NCBI RefSeq assembly: GCF_900095725.1
Contig: NZ_FMMP01000007.1
Coordinates: 248,001 to 312,000, forward strand
Origin: Cellulosilyticum sp. I15G10I2
GTDB lineage: Bacteria; Bacillota; Clostridia; Lachnospirales; Cellulosilyticaceae
Length of the DNA stretch: 64,000 nucleotides
Reading direction: 5' to 3'
In this document: piece after piece, positions 1 through 7,877 of the stretch
Numbering within the stretch: the first letter of the stretch is position 1
Layout of the letters: each line of letters begins with the position of its first letter
The notes under the pieces: generated by a model
What the model was told of the DNA's origin: nothing
What the model saw: only the letters and a program-made list of their open reading frames with translations
Databases searched by the model: none
Program-made: the position numbers and the translations under genes

Positions 1-7
1 AATACCC

Positions 8-54
8 ATAAGTAAAATTAGTAATGTTTAGATTTCTATTAAAAAAATTAAGAG
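8..54. repeat. 47-bp direct repeat, copy 1 (flanks gudD)
   Basis: This 47-bp stretch beside the gudD stop recurs at 1591-1637 on the same strand with about four mismatches. The two copies bracket gudD and its upstream region. Nothing in it looks coding. It may be the remnant of a tandem duplication or a shared regulatory site; the sequence left of the window is needed to decide. Confidence 0.7.
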
Positions 55-61
55 TCCTGTT

Positions 62-1390
62 TTAGCGTACCATACAAGGTTTCTTAGGATCAAACTTCCA
101 ATCTGGAATCAAATACTGCATGCCCATCGCATCATCTCTGCCACCTAGGCAATTTGCTTTGTACACTTCGTGAGCTTTTAAAAGCTGATCCATGTCAATA
201 TCAATACCGAGCCCTGGCTTTTTAGGAACTTCTACAAAGCCGTTTTTAATCTGCAACGGTTCCTTAGTTAACCTTTCAATCCCTTCTTGCCAGATCCAAT
301 GTGTATCAATCGCATTAATAGCGCCTGGAACAGCTGCCGCAACATGTGTAAACATAGCAAGGGAAATATCAAAGTGATTATTGGAATGAGAGCCCCATGT
401 TAAGCCAAATTCATTACACATCTGTCCTACTCTTACCGAGCCTGACATGGTCCAAAAATGAGGGTCTGCCAGCGGAATATCAACTGACTGAAGTATCATA
501 GAATGGCTCATTTCCCGCCAATCTGTAGCAATCATATTGGTCGCTGTAGGAAGTCCCGTAGCTCTTCTGAACTCAGCAAGGATTTCTCTGCCCGAATAGC
601 CATTTTCTGCACCACATGGATCTTCGCAGTATGTTAAAATGCCATGCATATCTTTGCAAAGTTCAATAGCATCTTTTAGTAGCCAGCCACCATTTGGATC
701 TAGTGTAATTCTAGCCTCCGGAAAAGCTTCTTTCAAGGCTTTAATCGCTTTAATCTCTTCTTTGCCTTCTAATACGCCACCTTTTAGTTTAAAATCATCA
801 AAACCATACTTTTCTTTAGATGCTTTGGCGAGGGCTACTATACTTTCTGGTGTCAGAGCTTCTTCATGGCGAAGGCGGTACCAGTCACAATCACCCTCTG
901 GCGCTTCATCATAGGGCAGATCTGTCTTCTTTCTGTCTGCTACATAAAATAAGTAGCCCAGCATTCTGACCTTATCTCTTTGCATCCCCTCACCAAGCAA
1001 GGCAGCAACGGGTACATTAAGGTGCTTCCCAAGTAAATCTAAAAGAGGTGCCTCAATAGCTGTTAAAACATGTACTCCTATTCGAAGATCAAAGGTTTGA
1101 TTGCCTCTTTTATCTTCTTCTCCTTTTTTATCTAACTCTCTTTTTATATTAAGTAGTGTGTTTTTATACTCTCCAATACTAGTTCCCAGCACTAGGCTTT
1201 TGCATGCTTCCAGTGCATCAGTGATTTTAATACCACCCGGCACCTCGCCTACACCTACTGCGCCTGTACTATCTTTTAGAACAACGACATTTCTTGTAAA
1301 ATAGGGTGCATGGGCTCCGCTTAAATTAAGCAGCATACAATCCTTGCCTGCAACCGGATAAACTTCCATACTTGTAATAGTTGGTGTCAT
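62..1390 (-). CDS. gudD: Glucarate dehydratase (enolase superfamily)
   Basis: Dehydrates D-glucarate, and possibly L-idarate, to 5-keto-4-deoxyglucarate, the first step of sugar-diacid catabolism in the cytosol. The protein is about 442 residues, normal for GudD. Visible enolase-superfamily features are the KLKGG lysine motif near residue 200, the metal-ligand strand TLDPNGGW, the EDPCG segment, ATNMIATDW, and the histidine segment [12 protein letters not shown] near residue 335. The start at 1390 is chosen because AAGGAG (1398-1403) lies 7 nt upstream; an upstream in-frame extension to 1408 has no such site. It is divergent from a LysR regulator, and the other pathway genes (reductase, lyase, glycerate kinase, CdaR) follow within 12 kb. 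Function is inferred from family and context. Confidence 0.93.
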   Translation of the reverse strand: MTPTITSMEVYPVAGKDCMLLNLSGAHAPYFTRNVVVLKDSTGAVGVGEVPGGIKITDALEACKSLVLGTSIGEYKNTLLNIKRELDKKGEEDKRGNQTFDLRIGVHVLTAIEAPLLDLLGKHLNVPVAALLGEGMQRDKVRMLGYLFYVADRKKTDLPYDEAPEGDCDWYRLRHEEALTPESIVALAKASKEKYGFDDFKLKGGVLEGKEEIKAIKALKEAFPEARITLDPNGGWLLKDAIELCKDMHGILTYCEDPCGAENGYSGREILAEFRRATGLPTATNMIATDWREMSHSMILQSVDIPLADPHFWTMSGSVRVGQMCNEFGLTWGSHSNNHFDISLAMFTHVAAAVPGAINAIDTHWIWQEGIERLTKEPLQIKNGFVEVPKKPGLGIDIDMDQLLKAHEVYKANCLGGRDDAMGMQYLIPDWKFDPKKPCMVR

Positions 1391-1802
1391 CATCAATCTC
1401 CTTCTCAAGCCATATTTATAAATTATCTTTATTAACTTGTTAATTTATTAATTTGTTAACTTATCATGTTTTGTCCGGCACAATAACATTTTTCTACATA
1501 AGACGACTTCTAGTTAAACTAAACTCAATCTTTTTATCGCTTATGTATATTTTTATTAAGCTATGTCCTTATTATATATGAAAATTATCTATAAGTAAAA
1601 TTCATAATGATTAGATTTCTATTAGAAAAATTAAGAGTTGGCTATTCAAAGACCTTTTACTTATGTATTTTAGTTAATTTCCCTCTATTAAATTCTTGCA
1701 CCAAAAAGTATTTTGTTATATAAATAAGTTAAGATAATTATTAATTAATCTTTTATTTTCTAGATATTCAATTAATAATTTTTAGAGTAAAGGAGACTAC
1801 CT
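1391..1802. promoter_or_regulatory. gudD / lysR divergent control region
   Basis: AT-rich 412-bp gap without a gene. For the LysR gene a promoter can be read: TTGCAC (1696-1701), a 17-nt spacer and TATAAA (1719-1724). A cluster of TTAAC and TTAAT repeats at 1431-1466, on the gudD side, is a plausible LysR-type target, but this is inference. Copy 2 of the 47-bp repeat lies at 1591-1637. No convincing -35/-10 pair was found for gudD. Confidence 0.55.
1591..1637. repeat. 47-bp direct repeat, copy 2
   Basis: Near-identical partner of 8-54, in the same orientation, inside the gudD-lysR intergenic region. It is not an inverted repeat and carries no obvious hairpin. Confidence 0.7.
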
Positions 1803-2723
1803 ATGGAGTCAAAGCAATTAGAATATATTATTAAAATTGCCGAAGAATGTAATATTACCCATGCTGCCGAAAAACTTTTTCTTACTCAGTCAGCGCTTAA
1901 TCAACAGCTACTTAAATTAGAAAAAGATTTAGGCACGCCGCTTTTTCATCGATCAAGGACCAATTGGCGTCCCACCAAAGCAGGTGAGGTGTATATCAAA
2001 AACGCACGTGAAATCTTAAGAATTAAAAGAGAGGCTTACCGCATTATCAACGATATCGCGGATACCAAAAAAGGTCACCTATCGGTAGGTCTCACCCCTG
2101 GACGAGGGATTATTATGTTTACCTCTGTCTATCCCACCTTTCATCGCTTATACCCTCATATCGTAGTTGAACCCATAGAAATGAGTGTCAAAAAGCAGCA
2201 GCAGCTTGTAGCGCAAGGAGATCTGGATATTGCTTTTATGACACTATGCGACTGCCATAAAACAAATGATGCTTATATTACAATCCTGACAGAGGAATTT
2301 CTCTTAGCACTTCCTAAACAGCATCCCCTAAGCCACCTGGCAAGTCCGCCCGGGGAGCCCTTGGCAACCCTTGATATTTCCAAACTCAAAGATGACCCTT
2401 TTGTTTTGATGTATAAAGAGTCTACCAGCCGAGATGTAGTGGATTCTATTTTTGAAAAATCCAATTTTACGCCAAAGGTATTATTTGAGACCTCCAGTAC
2501 CAGTACGATTATTACAATGGTTGAATCTAATCTCTGCTGTGGCCTGATTCCTCGCTACTATACCCTTGGTCGGGATGATATGGTGTGTTTTTCTCTTCCC
2601 CAAAAAACAACTTGGGATGTGGTAGCCAGTTATAAAAAGGACAGCTATTTAAGCTGTATTGCCCGTGATTTTATTGATCTTGCAAAGAACCACTGGGCCG
2701 AGCAGGTAAGAACCCCGTTATAA
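1803..2723 (+). CDS. LysR-family transcriptional regulator
   Basis: DNA-binding regulator of 306 residues, the usual LysR length. The N-terminal winged helix (residues 1-60) includes AAEKLFLTQSALNQQLLKLE, the typical LysR recognition helix region. Residues 90-300 form the two-lobed effector-binding domain. A strong ribosome site (AAAGGAGAC) precedes the ATG. It faces away from gudD across a shared control region, the usual arrangement for a LysR protein controlling its neighbour, so control of gudD by a diacid or pathway intermediate is the natural inference. The effector cannot be read from sequence. It ends in a strong hairpin at 2728-2773. Confidence 0.88.
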   Translation: MESKQLEYIIKIAEECNITHAAEKLFLTQSALNQQLLKLEKDLGTPLFHRSRTNWRPTKAGEVYIKNAREILRIKREAYRIINDIADTKKGHLSVGLTPGRGIIMFTSVYPTFHRLYPHIVVEPIEMSVKKQQQLVAQGDLDIAFMTLCDCHKTNDAYITILTEEFLLALPKQHPLSHLASPPGEPLATLDISKLKDDPFVLMYKESTSRDVVDSIFEKSNFTPKVLFETSSTSTIITMVESNLCCGLIPRYYTLGRDDMVCFSLPQKTTWDVVASYKKDSYLSCIARDFIDLAKNHWAEQVRTPL

Positions 2724-2727
2724 ATAG

Positions 2728-2777
2728 TTCAAGTCACTTATCTTAGATATGTTCCAAAGATAAGTGACTTGAATTTT
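2728..2777. terminator. Terminator between lysR and garR (convergent)
   Basis: Perfect 17-bp inverted repeat (2728-2744 with 2757-2773), 12-nt loop, then TTTT. It lies between the convergent lysR and garR genes and may serve both. Confidence 0.8.
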
Positions 2778-2801
2778 AAGTATAAAACTGGGGGTAAGCT
2801 T

Positions 2802-3686
2802 TTATTTTTTAATCGTCGTGCCCGCAAGTTTCTCATAGTATTTTGCAATACCGCTATGATCATCTTGCCCACATCCATCTGCACGAAGCATTTGAAGCAT
2901 TTCCATCACAGTAGCTGTCATAGGCAGTGGTGCACCTACGTCATGACCTGTGTCTAGTGCATTGTTTAAATCTTTTATGTGTAAGTCAATTTTAAAGCCT
3001 GGTTTGAAGTTGCCTTCCATCATCATAGGTGCTTTGGCATTCATAACCGTACTTCCTGCAAGTCCACCTTTTATAGCGTCAAATACCAGCTGTGGATCCA
3101 CACCAGCTTTAACAGCCAGCATAAAAGCTTCCGATACTGCCGCAATATTAAGGGCTACTATTACTTGGTTTGCAAGTTTTGTTGTATTACCAGCTCCGAT
3201 TCCACCACAGTGTACAGCTGATGCACCCATTGCCATTAATAAATCATATACTTTTTCAAAAACTTCTTTATCGCCACCAACCATAATAGAAAGTGTTCCA
3301 TCAATCGCTTTAGGTTCTCCGCCACTTACTGGTGCATCTAACATCTTTACGCCTTTTTGGGCACAAGCTTTTTCTATCTCCTGAGAAGCAAGTGGTGCTA
3401 TAGAGCTCATATCAACGAGAATGAGTCCTTCTTTTGCCCCTTCAAGTACGCCGCCTTCTCCGCAAACAACTTCTTTAACGTGAGGTGAATTAGGTAACAT
3501 GGTAATTACAATATCAGATTGGGCTGCAACTTCAGCTGAGCTATTTGCTTCCTTAGCTCCCGCTACAACTACTTCTGCAACAGCCTCTTTATTAAAGTCT
3601 CTAACAACTAGTTCATAACCTGCTTTTAATAAGTTTTTGCTCATGGGTTTTCCCATAATGCCTAAACCGATAAACCCAATTTTCAT
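2802..3686 (-). CDS. garR: Tartronate semialdehyde reductase (2-hydroxy-3-oxopropionate reductase)
   Basis: NAD(P)H-dependent reduction of tartronate semialdehyde to D-glycerate. It belongs to the beta-hydroxyacid dehydrogenase family, with about 294 residues. The Rossmann motif GFIGLGIMGKPMSKNL is at the N terminus; the substrate motif DAPVSGGEPKA and the catalytic-lysine segment GNTTKLANQ are both present. The start is set at 3686, not the in-frame 3731, because AAAGGAG lies just upstream of 3686 and the protein then begins directly with the dinucleotide fold. It has its own promoter (3713-3765) and sits downstream of the GltD-like gene. With gudD and glycerate kinase in the same region, a role in glucarate breakdown is well supported. 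Confidence 0.9.
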   Translation of the reverse strand: MKIGFIGLGIMGKPMSKNLLKAGYELVVRDFNKEAVAEVVVAGAKEANSSAEVAAQSDIVITMLPNSPHVKEVVCGEGGVLEGAKEGLILVDMSSIAPLASQEIEKACAQKGVKMLDAPVSGGEPKAIDGTLSIMVGGDKEVFEKVYDLLMAMGASAVHCGGIGAGNTTKLANQVIVALNIAAVSEAFMLAVKAGVDPQLVFDAIKGGLAGSTVMNAKAPMMMEGNFKPGFKIDLHIKDLNNALDTGHDVGAPLPMTATVMEMLQMLRADGCGQDDHSGIAKYYEKLAGTTIKK

Positions 3687-3712
3687 GGTTATAATCTCCT
3701 TTAAAATCATAT

Positions 3713-3765
3713 TTGCGATTGTATCTCGCAATCTTATTATACAAAAGTGGCTCTTTTGCTTTCAA
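3713..3765 (-). promoter_or_regulatory. garR promoter with palindromic operator candidate
   Basis: On the minus strand TTGAAA (3760-3765), an 18-nt spacer and TATAAT (3736-3741) form a good vegetative promoter. The inverted repeat TTGCGA/TCGCAA (3726-3731 and 3713-3718, 7-nt centre) lies where transcription would start, a typical repressor position. The binding protein is unknown. Confidence 0.65.
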
Positions 3766-3845
3766 TTGACAAACACAATGAACTTCTATCATTTTTTTAA
3801 ATCAATCATACATTCTTTCATTTTATGAAGTGGATGTTTCCATTT

Positions 3846-5081
3846 TCATTTCAATTGTTCCGCTTCTAAGCTTTGCATATATTCATCCATTGCATCAGCT
3901 ACCACTTTAGAGTGGGCTACAGCTTCAACTACCGTTCTTGCTCCCTGAACTACATCTCCAGAGGCAAAAATCCCTTCCCTTGTAGTCTGTCCCTTTTCGT
4001 TTGCAACTAATAAACCTCTGCTGTTTACCTCAAGCCCTGTAGTGGTAGAGACAATTTTATTTTTAGGTCCTTGGCTGATTGCAACAATTGTAGAGTCTGC
4101 AGGATAATGTGTTGTTGTATCTGATATAGCTGCAATATCACCGTTTTCATCATATTCAATCGCCTTAAAGACAGGGCCCGTTTCTGTTAATTCTACGATT
4201 TCCTTACAGTACTCAAACTCAACGCCGTCTACTTTCGCGTACTCGATTTCTCTCGGTGATGCTGCAGCTTTAAATGATCTTTCGTAAACAGTAACATGTT
4301 TAACACCCTTTCTTAAAGCTGTTCTTGCAACATCCATCGCCGCATTGCCCGCACCAATAACAGCTACCCGTTCTCCTAACTGATAAGAGTCTGGATTGCA
4401 TAAATAATCAATTGCAAAATGCACATTGCCAAAACTTTCTCCTTTTACCCCTAGCTTTCTTGGGCGCCATACCCCTGTTCCAACAAAAATAGCACGATAA
4501 CCGTCTCTAAACAAATCATCTATTTCTAGTGCACCACCAATAGATGTATTAGGTCTGATTTTAATACCAAATTCCATTAATTTTTTATGGTATCTATCTA
4601 AAATAGTCTTTGGCAATCTAAATTCTGGAATACCATATCTAAGAACGCCTCCAATTTTTTCTTTTGAATCAAATATAGTAATATCATACCCTCTTTTAGC
4701 TAAAATAATAGCAATTGTAATACCAGCAGGCCCCGATCCTATTACAGCCGCTTTTTTTCCCTTAGCAGGATTACGTCTTGCCTTTCTTTTATCAAAATAA
4801 GTATCTGAAATATAGTGTTCAATACTACTGATGTGTACAGGTACTCCCTTTTTTCCTAGAATGCAGTGTCCTTCACATTGTTTATCATGGTCACAAATGA
4901 GCGAACAAACAATGGATAGTGGATTATTATCAAAAATCATCTCACCAGCCCCATCCAGCTCAGCGTTCAAAAAGGTTTGTATCATCTCAGGAATGGGCGT
5001 ACTGATAGGGCATCCTTCTTTACATAAAGGTCTCTTACAATTTAAACAACGCTTAGCTTCATTAACTACATGTATTGACAT
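3846..5081 (-). CDS. GltD-like NAD(P)-dependent FAD/Fe-S oxidoreductase
   Basis: Flavoprotein of 411 residues resembling the glutamate synthase small subunit and the PreT/NfnB-like electron-input subunits. The N terminus carries cysteine clusters (CLNCKRPLCKEGCP at residues 12-25, then C-x3-C and C-x3-C up to residue 75) for iron-sulfur clusters. Two dinucleotide folds follow, AVIGSGPAGI near 110 for FAD and AVIGAGNAAMDVAR near 240 for NAD(P)H, and a C-terminal flavin motif GIFASGDVVQGARTVVEAV. No glutamate synthase large subunit is adjacent. It lies 18 nt after the PrpR-like regulator, so the two are probably co-transcribed. Physiological partner is unknown; a redox role tied to diacid or organic-acid breakdown is conjecture. 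Confidence 0.75.
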   Translation of the reverse strand: MSIHVVNEAKRCLNCKRPLCKEGCPISTPIPEMIQTFLNAELDGAGEMIFDNNPLSIVCSLICDHDKQCEGHCILGKKGVPVHISSIEHYISDTYFDKRKARRNPAKGKKAAVIGSGPAGITIAIILAKRGYDITIFDSKEKIGGVLRYGIPEFRLPKTILDRYHKKLMEFGIKIRPNTSIGGALEIDDLFRDGYRAIFVGTGVWRPRKLGVKGESFGNVHFAIDYLCNPDSYQLGERVAVIGAGNAAMDVARTALRKGVKHVTVYERSFKAAASPREIEYAKVDGVEFEYCKEIVELTETGPVFKAIEYDENGDIAAISDTTTHYPADSTIVAISQGPKNKIVSTTTGLEVNSRGLLVANEKGQTTREGIFASGDVVQGARTVVEAVAHSKVVADAMDEYMQSLEAEQLK

Positions 5082-5099
5082 AATTGATTAAATCCTTTC

Positions 5100-7013
5100 T
5101 TATATATCGTATTTATTAGATACACCATACTTTTTCATATGACGCCATAAAGTAGTTTTACTTATATTAAGTTCCTGGGCAACAAGTTCACGATTACCCT
5201 TGTGTTTTTCCAATAATTCCGCAATAATTGCTCCTTCTGGCGCTTTATAAACGACCACTTTTTCCTCATCATTCACCTGGCGTATTATAGGATATAACTG
5301 ACCTAATAAATACCTCACAAAGTTTTCATCTACTGTTCTTCTAGGTGCAGTAAGCACCATCCTCTCACAAAAGCTTTCTAGTTGAATCAAGTTACCTTCC
5401 CATTGATATTCATAGATCATCTTTTTAGCACCCGTAGTTAAAACGATATAGCGTTCATACTGCGCCGCATATGCTTTTGTATACTCATTTAATAAGATCT
5501 CAATGTCCTCTTGTGTTTTTCTTAAAGGAGGAATCTCGAAGGATAATGCATTTAAAGCATAGTATAAGTCTTCTCTAAAAAGTCCTTTTTTAACAAGCAC
5601 AGATAAATTTCTTCTGCTGGTTGCTACTACTTTTACATCTAAAGTCATTGTTTTTTCAATATCATTTTGAATCAATGTTTTGTATTTAATGGCTTTAAAT
5701 AAGCGGTATTGACAATGCATTGTGAGCTGTTCGATCTCATGAATTAAAACTGTCCCATAATTACCAATCTCCAATGCACCCTTTTGTTTTTCTATCCCAT
5801 TATCTGCATAATTATTTCCAAACAATACCGTAGTCTGCATTTCTTCACTCATTCCATTACAGTTAATAGATATAAAGGGTGCATTTTTCCTAACACTATT
5901 ATTATGGATACTTTGCGCAAATAGCTCTTTTTCTGTTCCTACCTCACCATAAATCAGAACTGGATTTTTTGTCTGTGCAAAAAGCTTAGCAAGTTCAATA
6001 ATCTCTTTCATCTCTTTGGATTTTCTTAGAATCTGGGTGAAGTTACTCTGAGCGACATACCCATGAAGATACATTTCGCGAAGGGCCTGTGATTCCATTT
6101 GTTCTAACTTTTGCACCTTATGACAGGATATAATAGCCCCTTCAACTTCATCATCTACTTGAATAGGTACTGCCATAATAATCAGTGCCATATTATTGAT
6201 TCTTAAAAAAGAAGAATAACTTTCCTTCTTAGCGCTTAAAACACTTTCTATACTCTCAAAATCAATTTCATCTAAAACATCCCCTATATGTTTGCCTATA
6301 ATATCTTCGCATCTTTTACCTAATATCTCCTGCATCATATGGTTGGCTACTATAATCACGCCGCTTTGATTAAGTTTTAATATGCCGCTGAAAGAGTAAC
6401 CTACCAGCGCTTCCATATGTGCATTATGCTTCTTTTCAATTTCTCTGGCATAATTCATATTCTTAGCAATCTGTGTCGCTTGTCTGATAGAATCTTTAGT
6501 AGACTCTAAAAAAAGTGCTGGGATGCCTACAATATTGGCTGTGACAACAGTCATCTCCCCACCAATTAATAGCTCTACTTTATCTGCTAATGCTTTATTT
6601 ACAGCTTCTTGTGTTTCATCACTCTCTTTAATTAAATACCGATGCAGCTCTATATCAAAAATATCATTAAAATAAGTCATGTCACAAAACATATTTGGAA
6701 AGCCAATAATACCAATCCGTGGTTTTGCTTTTTGCAAAATCTTTTTAGCCCTAACTATAAGTCTGCCGATTTCTTGACTTGTTAAACAAATTTCTACTAC
6801 CGGCACATTGGTATAGCTTTTAATTAAAGATGCCTGCATCCCTCTTGCTACAATCAGATCAACACCATCTGCTATAACCTTTCTCGCCTCACTCACTACA
6901 TCTGCTGTTTTAACTACCTTTAAAGTATGAACCTCGAGGCCTTCCTCTTTAATGACTTCTGCTGCCTGTAAGAGCATTTCATCTCTTGGCACAATAAATG
7001 CAATATTTTTCAT
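5100..7013 (-). CDS. PrpR-type regulator with degenerate sigma-54 AAA+ domain
   Basis: Protein of 637 residues with four parts: PrpR-type N-terminal sensor (about 1-180), PAS domain (about 200-310), AAA+ domain of the NtrC family (about 330-560) and Fis-type helix-turn-helix (about 608-630). The ATPase is eroded. Walker A reads GEVGTEKE (residues 356-363) where GExGTGKE is expected, the GAFTGA loop that contacts sigma-54 is absent around 398-412, and Walker B reads VLIHEIEQ. The RxDLYY segment survives (REDLYYALNALSFEIPPL). It therefore probably binds DNA and a ligand but does not remodel sigma-54 holoenzyme, comparable in principle to TyrR-like proteins. It leads an apparent operon with the GltD-like gene. 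Confidence 0.8.
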   Translation of the reverse strand: MKNIAFIVPRDEMLLQAAEVIKEEGLEVHTLKVVKTADVVSEARKVIADGVDLIVARGMQASLIKSYTNVPVVEICLTSQEIGRLIVRAKKILQKAKPRIGIIGFPNMFCDMTYFNDIFDIELHRYLIKESDETQEAVNKALADKVELLIGGEMTVVTANIVGIPALFLESTKDSIRQATQIAKNMNYAREIEKKHNAHMEALVGYSFSGILKLNQSGVIIVANHMMQEILGKRCEDIIGKHIGDVLDEIDFESIESVLSAKKESYSSFLRINNMALIIMAVPIQVDDEVEGAIISCHKVQKLEQMESQALREMYLHGYVAQSNFTQILRKSKEMKEIIELAKLFAQTKNPVLIYGEVGTEKELFAQSIHNNSVRKNAPFISINCNGMSEEMQTTVLFGNNYADNGIEKQKGALEIGNYGTVLIHEIEQLTMHCQYRLFKAIKYKTLIQNDIEKTMTLDVKVVATSRRNLSVLVKKGLFREDLYYALNALSFEIPPLRKTQEDIEILLNEYTKAYAAQYERYIVLTTGAKKMIYEYQWEGNLIQLESFCERMVLTAPRRTVDENFVRYLLGQLYPIIRQVNDEEKVVVYKAPEGAIIAELLEKHKGNRELVAQELNISKTTLWRHMKKYGVSNKYDI

Positions 7014-7100
7014 CTCATTACTCCTTCCTTCATAAATCGTCTTTATCTCATATTGTAGACTCGTTTTAATTAATTGTATATGCTATTCTTTGTCTATTTA

Positions 7101-7136
7101 TAAAAGAGGCTGCCTTGAAATCTCAAAGCAGCCCCA
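7101..7136 (-). terminator. Terminator downstream of the PPC-domain gene
   Basis: On the minus strand a GC-rich stem (GGCTGC paired with GCAGCC, extended by TTGA/TCAA) is followed by TTTT. It lies just past the stop of the gene at 7150-7572. Confidence 0.75.
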
Positions 7137-7149
7137 AAATCATATCCTA

Positions 7150-7572
7150 TTATAAATCCATTACATTAAGTCCAATCTTTTCATCAAACACTCTTTCTAC
7201 TTTACCCTCTAGGATACGAATAAAAATTTCAGCAGTTGCACTAACTATCGCCTCATTTAAGTGGCCGCCATAAACCGTTTCCTTCACTGAATTTGTAATC
7301 GTAATATGCAAATGGGAATATACGCCTCCATTTTGTGTAGTAATATTGCCTACAAGCGCTGAGATTTCAAAATCGCCCTCATACGTCTTGGTATAATACT
7401 TCTTTTCCTCTGTCGCAAAGAGTCCCATAGCCACATGATTAACAGCACCAATCCCTGTCACATAACCTAAAGTTACATTCTCTTTTTTGCAGATTGCTTC
7501 AACTGACCGAACGACATCTTCACCTTTTTCAAGCCTTATAACAATCGTATCGCCGCATACTTTATAGAACAT
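7150..7572 (-). CDS. PPC (DUF296)-domain protein
   Basis: Single-domain protein of 140 residues matching the PPC/DUF296 family, found in bacteria as stand-alone trimers and in plants fused to AT-hooks. The conserved histidine cluster is visible as HLHITI near residue 95 and GGHL near residue 106; family members bind a metal or small ligand there. No DNA-binding motif is added. It is monocistronic, with a terminator at 7101-7136 and the RNA-like element 56 bp upstream of its start. Function in bacteria is largely unknown, and its place between diacid genes gives only weak guidance. Confidence 0.75.
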   Translation of the reverse strand: MFYKVCGDTIVIRLEKGEDVVRSVEAICKKENVTLGYVTGIGAVNHVAMGLFATEEKKYYTKTYEGDFEISALVGNITTQNGGVYSHLHITITNSVKETVYGGHLNEAIVSATAEIFIRILEGKVERVFDEKIGLNVMDL

Positions 7573-7628
7573 AATTTACCTCCAACGTTGTATAAGAACA
7601 CTTAAAGATTATCAATGACTAGCAAGTT

Positions 7629-7830
7629 ATTTTAGTATTCGGAAGTTGCCTATGAAATGTTTCGTAAAGAAAATCTTAGTGGTTTATTCAAATGGTTTTT
7701 AGGGAGACTGTCTGAGCGCAGCGAGTTTCGACCGTTCATAACCTAAAATGAGAAATACACTCACTTTAGGCTGAAGAAAGCGCTTAGATTTTTAGAAACA
7801 TGCAATCGAGTAACTGGAGAATACTAAAAT
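7629..7830 (+). ncRNA. Candidate structured RNA / dispersed element, copy 1
   Basis: A 202-bp element closely matched, in inverted orientation, by 12822-13025. Its ends pair perfectly over 12 bp (7629-7640 with 7819-7830). Inner helices are ATGTTTC/GAAACAT (7657-7663 and 7795-7801), AAAATCT/AGATTTT (7670-7676 and 7786-7792), GTGGTTT/AAAGCGC with one G-G mismatch (7679-7685 and 7777-7783), and TTCA/TGAA (7687-7690 and 7772-7775). An extra hairpin (7742-7770) is absent from copy 2. Several pairs differ between copies yet stay paired, which is what a conserved RNA fold predicts. G-U pairs favour the strand given. No known class is recognised; a MITE is the alternative. Confidence 0.6.
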
Positions 7831-7877
7831 CACCTTGCGCCCCTATTCGATAACTTAGTTTTACCTCTACGTAATGG

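Noticed and set aside
2950-3384. 144-codon plus-strand frame inside garR
   Set aside because: Antisense shadow of garR, which carries all dehydrogenase motifs.
7629-7830. Simple MITE explanation for the two-copy element
   Set aside because: Terminal inverted repeats are present, but inner paired segments also covary between copies, which a MITE does not require. Kept as an alternative, not as the call.
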